A stretch of DNA of 32,715 nt from Thermoguttaceae bacterium (lineage in GTDB: Bacteria; Planctomycetota; Planctomycetia; Pirellulales; Thermoguttaceae). The stretch lies in assembly GCA_017550965.1 (NCBI GenBank), contig JAFZNK010000050.1:1-32715 (forward strand), given 5' to 3'. The notes under the pieces are model-generated. The model saw only the letters and a program-made list of their open reading frames with translations, made no database searches and was not told the origin of the DNA. Numbering within the stretch: the first letter of the stretch is position 1; each line of letters begins with the position of its first letter. Shown piece by piece: positions 26,784 through 32,715 of the stretch. The position numbers were made by a program, and so were the translations under genes.

Positions 26784-26815
26784 ATTGTTCGTACTTTCTT
26801 TTCGACGATAAACAC

Positions 26816-26852
26816 AAGAGACTGCCGCGTGAGAACTACGCGACAGCCTCTT
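26816..26852 (-). terminator. hairpin after cysA, probable minus-strand terminator
   Basis: Fifteen-position stem 26816-26830 with 26838-26852 and a 7-nt loop. On the plus strand two pairs are A-C mismatches; on the minus strand the same positions are G-U pairs, so it folds properly only in minus-strand RNA, the cysA direction. It is followed there by a U-rich stretch (TTGTGTTTATC). It also lies in the azgA leader. Confidence 0.6.
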
Positions 26853-26902
26853 ATGAATTAAATCAAAACATGAAAATTACGCTGCGATAATTATTTTGAA
26901 TA

Positions 26903-28015
26903 TTAATCGTGTTCTTCTGGAAAAATACGCAGATTTCTGGGCGTCATAAAAAACGATTCGCCCGTTTCGAGCGAGAGTTCCGCTCGTTCCTGATGGGAGG
27001 TTTCCGCGACCAGTTCTTCTCCCGACTCAGTGACCATTTCAACACGAACCAGATTCCCGGCGGAACGCACGCGCGTAACGGTGGCGGGAAAAGATAATTT
27101 GCCGGATTGCGGCGCCTTTGAAATGTCAAAGTCGTGAGGGCGAATATAAACGGCGACGTTTGAACGATCTTGTTCCGAGGAGTCAAAATTGCTTTCCCCC
27201 GCGTTTAGGCAATCTTTGTTTGGAGCGACGCCTTGGTAGTTTCCAATCCAAACGCGACCTCTTTCCATTCTGCCATGGAATTGATTAACTTGTCCGAGAA
27301 AGTTCATGACAAACGGCGTTTTCGGTTTATGGAATACCTCGTCCGGCGTGCCAATTTGTTCGATTTTCCCTTTGTTCATAACGGCGACGCGATCGGCAAG
27401 TTCAAGCGCCTCGTCCTGGTCATGGGTGACAAATACGCTTGTGAGATGTATTTCGTCGTGCAATCGTCTTAGCCACGCTCTCAGTTCGACGCGCACCTTC
27501 GCGTCCAAAGCGCCAAAAGGTTCGTCAAGAAGCAACGCTTTTGGTTCGACGGCTAAGGCTCTCGCCAACGCGACGCGTTGACGTTGACCGCCGGAAAGTT
27601 GAGCGGGGTAACGATGAGCGAGATTATCCAACTGAATCATGTGGAGGAGCGCTTGAACTTTCTCGCGAATTTCGTCCTTCGAAAGACGCGTTCGTCGAGG
27701 TTTGACGGTCATTCCAAAGGCGATGTTGTCAAAAACCGTCATGTGTCTAAAAAGCGCGTAATGCTGAAAGACAAATCCCACGCCGCGTTCGCTTACCTTT
27801 TTGGAATCGACCTGACAACCCTTGAAAAACACGGGACCGCTGCCAGGATCGGGCGTTTCTAACCCGGCGATGATACGCAACAACGTCGTCTTACCAGAGC
27901 CGGACGGGCCAAGCAACGCAACGAGTTCCCCGGCTTCAACGCGCAAACTGACGTCGTCAAGAGCTTTAAAACTCTTGCCGAAAGTTTTCGTAATGTTTCG
28001 TACTTCTATACCCAT
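26903..28015 (-). CDS. cysA: sulfate/thiosulfate ABC transporter ATP-binding protein
   Basis: The 370-residue ATPase powers sulfate or thiosulfate import. Walker [10 protein letters not shown] is at 36-44; [21 protein letters not shown] is the Q-loop region in the form typical of Cys[17 protein letters not shown] is the ABC signature, [11 protein letters not shown] the Walker B, and [16 protein letters not shown] the H-loop. Residues ~235-370 form the regulatory TOBE-like domain, including [10 protein letters not shown]. Its length and the GALDAKVR motif after Walker B match CysA better than other ABC ATPases. It is 51 nt downstream of cysW in the same direction. The rest of the transporter, cysT and a binding protein, is not in the window. 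Confidence 0.92.
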   Translation of the reverse strand: MGIEVRNITKTFGKSFKALDDVSLRVEAGELVALLGPSGSGKTTLLRIIAGLETPDPGSGPVFFKGCQVDSKKVSERGVGFVFQHYALFRHMTVFDNIAFGMTVKPRRTRLSKDEIREKVQALLHMIQLDNLAHRYPAQLSGGQRQRVALARALAVEPKALLLDEPFGALDAKVRVELRAWLRRLHDEIHLTSVFVTHDQDEALELADRVAVMNKGKIEQIGTPDEVFHKPKTPFVMNFLGQVNQFHGRMERGRVWIGNYQGVAPNKDCLNAGESNFDSSEQDRSNVAVYIRPHDFDISKAPQSGKLSFPATVTRVRSAGNLVRVEMVTESGEELVAETSHQERAELSLETGESFFMTPRNLRIFPEEHD

Positions 28016-28066
28016 TGTCGCACGCCTATCATGAGCGATCTACTAAAAAAAACGCCGATATCGTCA

Positions 28067-28969
28067 TTATACTTCGTTGTCTTCAGTTCGACGAATTTTA
28101 ATTTCTAACAATGTTTTTGCCACAAGCGTTAAAATAGCCATTGTAGCGAGCAACGTGGCTACTGCAAACGGCGCGGAACCGTTGGCGTATCCTTGATACA
28201 ACGCGTTAATGTGTAAAGGCAACGTGTTTGTCTTTACGCTGTTGCGCGCGACCACAACCGCCGCGCCAAATTCGCCCATCGCTCGAGCGTTGCACAAAAT
28301 AACGCCGTAAAGCAACGCCCACTTAATATTTGGAAGGGTCACGCGCCAAAAGATCTGCCAACCGTTAGCGCCTAAAACTCGCGCCGCCTGCTCTTCTTCC
28401 GTGCCTTGCGCTTCCATTACCGGAATCAATTCTCTTACCACAAACGGAAACGTAACGAAAATTGTAACGATTACTACGCTAGGCGTGGCATAGAGCAACT
28501 TAATGTCGTGTTCGAAGAGCCATCTCCCAATCGCCGACTGGAATCCAAACAAGAAAACAAACAGCAAACCGGCGATGATTGGAGAAATCGCAAAAGGAAC
28601 GTCTATCAAGGAGATTAAAACGCCCTTGCCGCAAAACTGGAACTTGCCAATACACCACGCGGCGGCGAGCCCAAAAATAATATTGAGCGGAACAGCGATA
28701 CACGTGGCAAGAAGCGTCATTTTTGTCGCGTTGATCGTGTCCGGACTGGAAACGGCCTTCCAAAAACTAACGACTCCGTCGACAAACGCTTCATAAAAGA
28801 CGCAAACCAGCGGAAAGAGCAAGAAGACGGTCATGAAAGCAAAAGTTGATCCAATGAGCAACCATTGCATCCAAACCGGTTCGGTCGTCGCCCTCTTTAC
28901 AGCGTGGAAGTGAGATCTGTAATCGAGCATAAGGCCGCTTGTCTTCGCCGCTTCATTTTCAGAACTCAT
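28067..28969 (-). CDS. cysW: sulfate/thiosulfate ABC transporter permease
   Basis: The 300-residue membrane protein has about six membrane segments. The permease EAA-type loop reads EEEQAARVLGANGWQIFWRVTLPNIKWALLYG (about residues 202-233), which contacts CysA, and ARAMGEFGAAVVV with the preceding CN is the CysW/CysT-type ending. VSSPDTINATKMTLL and DVPFAISPIIAG are typical of CysW rather than CysT. The ATG at 28969 has GGGGA just upstream on the minus strand; a TTG at 28984 is the alternative. It is first in a cysW-cysA operon. The N-terminal ~35 residues are hydrophilic. Confidence 0.9.
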   Translation of the reverse strand: MSSENEAAKTSGLMLDYRSHFHAVKRATTEPVWMQWLLIGSTFAFMTVFLLFPLVCVFYEAFVDGVVSFWKAVSSPDTINATKMTLLATCIAVPLNIIFGLAAAWCIGKFQFCGKGVLISLIDVPFAISPIIAGLLFVFLFGFQSAIGRWLFEHDIKLLYATPSVVIVTIFVTFPFVVRELIPVMEAQGTEEEQAARVLGANGWQIFWRVTLPNIKWALLYGVILCNARAMGEFGAAVVVARNSVKTNTLPLHINALYQGYANGSAPFAVATLLATMAILTLVAKTLLEIKIRRTEDNEV

Positions 28970-29099
28970 TGACGTTTTCCCCAAATTTCCGTCTCTGTTT
29001 CCATGAATTACTTAAAACACCTGAATTAACGTTCGTAATGCCGCTTACCTGGTATCGTCAAAAAGACCCTATTTTACCGATAAAAGGGCGTGGTCCGTT

Positions 29100-29117
29100 A
29101 TATTCGGCATATTCGCT
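29100..29117. repeat. tandem 9-bp direct repeat upstream of cysW
   Basis: ATATTCGGC (29100-29108) is followed directly by ATATTCGCT (29109-29117). It lies about 130 nt upstream of the cysW start and just after the BON gene stop. It could be an operator half-site pair, or chance. Confidence 0.3.
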
Positions 29118-29126
29118 ATAACTGCG

Positions 29127-30275
29127 TTATTGTACGCCAGCCCCCGTCGATTTCAGAGTGTTTCCGCCTGCTTGAGGAGGCGTTTGAACAACTCCCTGAG
29201 TCTCGTCGTTTCGAACGTACGTCATCAAATTATTCACGCGAACTATTCCGGGATTGGAAAGCAGAATTTTACCCGCGGCAACGCGCGCGCTGGGCGTAGG
29301 AACGACGCCTCTTACCGTAGCGACCCCGTTTTGGACGCTAATTTGAATAGGCGACAGTGGATTGACGTCGGGACTGCGTAAAAGCTGCGTTTCTAAGTTC
29401 TCAATAAATATCTGCTCCATTTCTTCCGGAGTTCTAAGTCTTGGAAAACTCCACGCGCCGCCATGATCGGTTTGAGGGGCTAATGCGCCGCCTAAACCGA
29501 CGCCAGAAAGAGACTCCGCCCCGATTCCATATTGTTGCGAATAGTCCAACAAGCCAGAACCGTCTAAAATAGGTTGAGCGTTTCGAAGCCACGCGTCCGG
29601 AACAGCCGAGCCGGGAACTGGCGCCGCGCCACGCATCCAAATACGCTGAGCGGGATCGAATTGTTGAACAACGTCTGTTTCATTTTGCAACGTCGCGACG
29701 GAATCAGATTTGCACTCGTTTCTTTCCGCCAGCAACTGTTCTTTTGTCTTCCCGTAACGCGCCCTTCGATCATTTGCATATGGGAATTGTTTTGGAGGAG
29801 TCGCGACAATAAGCCTCGGTTCGTTTTGAGATCTTAACTGAGAATTTAGATAGCTCGCGTTCGCTTCCTCTCTTGCGCGATAATACTCGTTTCTCAAAAC
29901 AAGCAAATCGTAATTCATTTTTGATTGGAACGGAATCGCAGAACTGCCAAAACGGGATGTGGCGGCGCGGTCAATCCCGATAATATTGCCGGCGTCGCCT
30001 TGGACGACGGAATTGTCGTAGGTAAATCTGGAATTATATCCGACATTAGGCGCTAACGCCCCGTCGTAACGATATCCGCCAATTCTCCCGTTGGGAACGG
30101 GCGACGTTAGAATAGAAGCGGCGCTTGCCGTCCTAACGCCGTCGCTTTCCTGAACAATCGCGTTTGACTGTTGAGCAAAGCAGACGACCGTCGAAAAAAC
30201 GCTTACTGCAAGCAGAAATACCAATATCATTTGCTTCTGCCAAGCGTTTGTCACGAACGAATTTTGATTATTCAT
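29127..30275 (-). CDS. exported BON-domain protein
   Basis: The 382-residue product has a signal peptide (QKQMILVFLLAVSVFSTVVCFAQ). A long low-complexity middle part rich in Asn, Ser, Arg and Gln (residues ~35-280) contains no recognised domain. Residues ~305-365 form a BON domain: helix IENLETQLLRS, then IQISVQNGVATVRGVVPT and a helix ending NNLMTYV. BON domains bind phospholipid or act as small extracytoplasmic interaction modules. ATG 30275 starts the signal peptide; GTG 30293 is in frame upstream. A -10 box lies about 55 nt upstream. It is divergent from the ECF sigma gene, which may control it. Envelope role is inference. Confidence 0.8.
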   Translation of the reverse strand: MNNQNSFVTNAWQKQMILVFLLAVSVFSTVVCFAQQSNAIVQESDGVRTASAASILTSPVPNGRIGGYRYDGALAPNVGYNSRFTYDNSVVQGDAGNIIGIDRAATSRFGSSAIPFQSKMNYDLLVLRNEYYRAREEANASYLNSQLRSQNEPRLIVATPPKQFPYANDRRARYGKTKEQLLAERNECKSDSVATLQNETDVVQQFDPAQRIWMRGAAPVPGSAVPDAWLRNAQPILDGSGLLDYSQQYGIGAESLSGVGLGGALAPQTDHGGAWSFPRLRTPEEMEQIFIENLETQLLRSPDVNPLSPIQISVQNGVATVRGVVPTPSARVAAGKILLSNPGIVRVNNLMTYVRNDETQGVVQTPPQAGGNTLKSTGAGVQ

Positions 30276-30329
30276 TAATTTACAGTTGTTCACGATCGTT
30301 CTCCACTACTCTTTTCGCTAATATTTCTA

Positions 30330-30335
30330 ATTATA
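30330..30335 (-). promoter_or_regulatory. -10 box for the BON gene
   Basis: Read on the minus strand this is TATAAT, about 55 nt before the ATG at 30275. No convincing -35 TTGACA-like box is found at 15-18 nt, so only the -10 is supported. Confidence 0.42.
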
Positions 30336-30467
30336 GCGACGAGCGCAAAATAACGAGATTTATTCGCCCCAATCCCACGCGTCTTTTATCGACGAACACC
30401 CGTTTGCTCTTCAGCTTAAACAAAACCTATCGAAAAACTTCAGTATTTTTAAGAAAAAAATTTCGCG

Positions 30468-30473
30468 TATACT
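30468..30473 (+). promoter_or_regulatory. -10 box for the ECF sigma operon
   Basis: TATACT in an A/T-rich stretch, followed by a purine run (AAGGGAGAGGGG) that would be at the transcript's start. No clear -35 box is visible. An ECF-type promoter for autoregulation could not be identified by eye. Confidence 0.35.
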
Positions 30474-30638
30474 ATAAGGGAGAGGGGTTCATTTTCAAGG
30501 ACTAAAAAAGAATCATTCGTGAATGTTTTAAAAATTTTTTCAAAAAAAAGAAAAATTTGTGCAACACGTCTTCTGCCTCGGCAACTATCTATGCGGTTTC
30601 GGAAACGAGGCCGTATGACGTCAATAACGAGATGCGCA

Positions 30639-31259
30639 ATGTCCAATATTTCAGATTCGCAAGATATGTCTCCTCAAACTCCTGTCGAAGAAGTTTCGAC
30701 GGGAGCTGGCGAAGCTTCTTCGACAGTATCCTACCTTTTGCCGAACGGCAATATGGATTGGACCGCAGCCTTAAAGGCGAACGAGAGTTGGATGCGACGC
30801 GTCATCGCGCAACGCGTCGGCGACCGCGAAGGCGTCGACGAAGTCTTCCAGGAGGTCGGTCTTGCCGCCGCTCGTCAAAGAACGCCGTTGCGCGATCCAA
30901 CAAAAGTCGGTTCCTGGTTGTATCGGCTGGCCGTCGTCCAGGCGTCGTTGTATCGACGTTCGCTTGGACGCAAACGCAAGGTTCGTCAACGCTACGAAGA
31001 TCACGTTCGTGCGACAGGAAACAACGAAACGCAAGCAGATCCGTTGGAATGGCTTCTGGATCGTGAACGTACAGAGCGCGTTCGCATCGCGACGTCCAAG
31101 ATTCCGGAAGACGAGCGCCAACTCCTCCGCATGAAGTATGCGGACGACAAAAGTTATCAAGAGATAGCCGACAAACTTGGCACGACGGTTTTTGCCGTTC
31201 AATCGAAGTTACACCGAGCGCGAGCGAGGCTCAAAAAAACTTTGCAAACCTTTGTTTGA
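30639..31259 (+). CDS. ECF-type RNA polymerase sigma factor
   Basis: From ATG 30639 the product is 206 residues. A Ser/Thr/Pro-rich N-terminal ~38 residues precedes region 2 (ANESWMRRVIAQRVGDREGVDEVFQEVGLAAAR, about 46-79), and region 4 is at ~148-200, with SYQEIADKLGTTVFAVQSKLHRARARLKK as the -35-binding helix-turn-helix. It lacks regions 1 and 3, as ECF sigmas do. The start is uncertain: ATG 30615 with GAGG 4 nt upstream, and GTG 30519, are also in frame, but the stretch before 30615 does not look coding. The downstream gene is the probable anti-sigma factor, so its activity is likely released by an envelope signal. Confidence 0.87.
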   Translation: MSNISDSQDMSPQTPVEEVSTGAGEASSTVSYLLPNGNMDWTAALKANESWMRRVIAQRVGDREGVDEVFQEVGLAAARQRTPLRDPTKVGSWLYRLAVVQASLYRRSLGRKRKVRQRYEDHVRATGNNETQADPLEWLLDRERTERVRIATSKIPEDERQLLRMKYADDKSYQEIADKLGTTVFAVQSKLHRARARLKKTLQTFV

Positions 31260-31327
31260 CGAACAATCAGCTTTTTATATAAATTAAAAACAACTTTTAG
31301 CGACCTGCTGTTTAAGAAGCTTTAAAT

Positions 31328-32374
31328 ATGGACGAGAACACAGAATTCGATCTTACGGCATTGCCTGAAAGCGCGTCGACGATTACGCTGGAAGACGAAT
31401 TATTGCTCGAACGACTTGTCGACGACGAATTAGACGAAGACGAGCGCGACTTTATTCTCGCGCGGCTCGACGAAATTCCAGAAGGTTGGCGTATGTGCGC
31501 GTTAGCTTTTTTAGAAGACCAGGCGTTTCGTTCGTCTTTTCGTCAAAAAGATTCGTCAGACGTCGACGTCTCTTTTCAGGATTCGCCTGGCGAAAGCGTT
31601 CCAATAGCAGTTCGCTCTCAAAAGAAGGTTGGCGACAGAAAGAGCGTTGGATTTGGTTACGCCGTTACGGCAGTAGCCCTTCTCGTTTGTGCCGTCGGTA
31701 TTTTTAGGAACGGTTCTACGCCTCCGCTTGACGCGCCGACTTCATTTGAAACGGCGGGGCCTAAGTTTGCCGCAGCTTCAAACGACGTCGCGCTATTGAA
31801 ACAGATTCGCGAAGAGTCCAGCGCTGATTCTTACGCTGAACCTGACGATTTTTTAGAAGACGAAATCGATTCCGTCGGTATGATTGCGGCAACTAGTCCG
31901 TTAGGCCAAGATTTCTCCGGCGAGCAGAGCCCGATAAGAGCCAAAGCGTCTTTAGCCAGAGGCAACGTTGAAGAATCTGATATCCTCGCATTGCCCAAAC
32001 AAGAGGATTTACTAGCGACGAACGACGGCGTTGGTAGCGAAGGAAATGCAAAGACCTTTATGTTGACGCCTTTGCCGAGCCCTTCGCCTGATACAAGCGC
32101 TCGTCCCGAAATCAGGACGGTCACTCTCAACTGTCCTCAGCACGGGTTGAACAATGTGTCGGCTTCATGCGTCGAAGGAGAACGATACGATCCTGATTTT
32201 TTCCGTCAAACGAGTTCCGAGCTTCCTGACGAGCTTGTCGGAGCTCTTAACCAGGAAGGCGCTCGAATTGAGCGTCGGCGCGACGAATTCCGCTTTTCTC
32301 TCGGAGACGGTCGCGTATTGATCCTTCCGATCGACGCTTACGACGTAATTTACGACAACCAACAAATCTGGTAG
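31328..32374 (+). CDS. single-pass membrane protein, probable anti-sigma factor
   Basis: The 348-residue product starts with an acidic domain (residues ~20-70: LERLVDDELDEDERDFILARLDEIPEGWRMCALAFLE), like the cytoplasmic heads of planctomycete anti-sigma proteins that accompany ECF sigmas. One membrane helix is at 107-126. The remaining ~220 residues are outside, mostly acidic low complexity, with a short beta-rich end (EIRTVTLNCPQHG..., DEFRFSLGDGRVLILPID). No HxxxCxxC zinc motif of the ZAS class is present. It lies 68 nt after the sigma gene on the same strand. Anti-sigma function is inferred from position, layout and head sequence. Confidence 0.72.
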   Translation: MDENTEFDLTALPESASTITLEDELLLERLVDDELDEDERDFILARLDEIPEGWRMCALAFLEDQAFRSSFRQKDSSDVDVSFQDSPGESVPIAVRSQKKVGDRKSVGFGYAVTAVALLVCAVGIFRNGSTPPLDAPTSFETAGPKFAAASNDVALLKQIREESSADSYAEPDDFLEDEIDSVGMIAATSPLGQDFSGEQSPIRAKASLARGNVEESDILALPKQEDLLATNDGVGSEGNAKTFMLTPLPSPSPDTSARPEIRTVTLNCPQHGLNNVSASCVEGERYDPDFFRQTSSELPDELVGALNQEGARIERRRDEFRFSLGDGRVLILPIDAYDVIYDNQQIW

Positions 32375-32452
32375 AACTTGTCGTTTACCTCAACATTTGG
32401 ATTTTGAAAGAATTAACGCTTGATAGGAGTGAATTCTAGAAAGGATTTTACC

Positions 32453-32715
32453 ATGTTGAAACATAATCAAAGAAAACTGGCGGTTTTTACGTTTGGCGCA
32501 ATTAGCGTTTGCCTAATCTGCGGCGGTCTGGCCCTCGCGCAAACAAAACAATTAAAGGCTCCCGCTAATCCGCAAATTTCTACGGACGATTCCAGTCAAT
32601 CCCAAGTTGTCGTCAATCCTCCGAACGGAACCTCCAGTTCCTATTCCGTCATCGTCGAAAACAATACGACCCCAGACGGCAAAGTTACCCAATCCCGTAA
32701 GGTTTGGCAAAATGG
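32453..32715 (+). CDS. secreted protein, 5' part only (runs off the window)
   Basis: AAGGA at 32441-32445 is 7 nt before an ATG that opens a frame continuing to the last base: 87 complete codons. The start is a signal peptide (MLKHNQRKLAVFTFGAISV... ending GGLALA, cleavage near residue 29). The visible mature part is Ser/Asn/Gln-rich and low-complexity, with no recognisable domain. It follows the sigma and anti-sigma genes in the same direction and is likely part of that operon. Its function lies in the part not seen; an extracytoplasmic effector such as a PDZ or protease-type protein is a guess. Confidence 0.75.
   Translation, partial: MLKHNQRKLAVFTFGAISVCLICGGLALAQTKQLKAPANPQISTDDSSQSQVVVNPPNGTSSSYSVIVENNTTPDGKVTQSRKVWQN

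Larger units (their letters stand above)
30276..30638. other. AT-rich divergent intergenic region between the BON gene and the ECF sigma gene
   Basis: About 360 nt, markedly more AT-rich than its surroundings and with A/T runs. It holds a minus-strand TATAAT (30330-30335) and a plus-strand TATACT (30468-30473). The sigma frame stays open back to GTG 30519, but the composition there is not coding-like. No RNA gene was recognised. Confidence 0.6.

Noticed and set aside
26784..26902. Possible purine riboswitch before the purine permease
   Set aside because: The conserved three-way-junction core bases of purine riboswitches could not be found; the only clear structure is a single hairpin better read as a terminator.
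1..32715. tRNA, rRNA, CRISPR array, insertion sequence or prophage
   Set aside because: No cloverleaf, no regularly spaced direct repeats, no transposase or integrase reading frame and no phage gene was seen on either strand.

Overview
The window reads as a chromosome fragment of a planctomycete, most like the Pirellulales/Thermoguttaceae side of the phylum. The reasons are the gene families present: a DUF1570-like secreted metallopeptidase, a Tat-exported Gfo/Idh/MocA protein, a secreted HEAT-repeat protein, a sialate O-acetylesterase-type SGNH protein, a DUF1680/GH127 protein, and an ECF sigma factor beside a membrane anchor that has the 'DGELDEDER...GWR.CALAFLEDQA' kind of anti-sigma head. 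Codons favour GCG, GAC, GTC and CGC, and base composition is near balanced. No rRNA, tRNA, CRISPR array, IS element or phage gene was seen. Family names come from reading motifs by eye; no database was searched.

Layout. 1-6628 (+): a giant exported glycosidase-like protein (GH101/GH129-like), then, behind a clear sigma-70-type promoter and a strong leader hairpin, a DUF1570 metallopeptidase followed 3 nt later by a DPM1-like glycosyltransferase. 6647-9163 (-): a copper P-type ATPase with heavy-metal domains at both ends, facing away from 9423-9848 (+), a small unknown gene; both have good promoters in the divergent gap. 9981-25238 (+): nine genes, all with export signals, forming an extracytoplasmic degradation locus: SGNH acetylesterase, two ~90% identical glycosidase-like paralogs, a gingipain-like (C25) cysteine peptidase homolog, Tat-exported Gfo/Idh/MocA, HEAT protein, an unknown His-rich protein, a CE7-like acetyl esterase, and a GH127 enzyme with an intact Cys/Zn site. 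No transporter, SusC/D or regulator is in this block. 25320-28969 (-): an AzgA-type purine permease, then cysA and cysW of a sulfate importer without cysT or a binding protein. 29127-30275 (-): an exported BON-domain protein. 30639-32715 (+): ECF sigma factor, single-pass anti-sigma-like protein and the start of a secreted protein cut by the window edge.

The most unusual thing is at 11604-17302. The middle of three genes is a chimera: its upstream leader, signal peptide and first 89 codons match the start of the following C25-like gene, while the remaining 607 codons match the preceding glycosidase-like gene with no net indel. The switch falls at a shared Phe-Pro codon pair inside a short T/C-rich microhomology. 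This looks like a duplication with fusion that gave a second copy of the enzyme a new N-terminus and new 5' control region.

Taken together the exported enzymes (GH101-like, SGNH esterase, fucosidase-like barrels, C25-like and DUF1570 peptidases, GH127, CE7) suggest digestion of complex glycoprotein or plant-wall glycans outside the cytoplasm, which would fit a gut or other host-associated habitat; that last step is inference.
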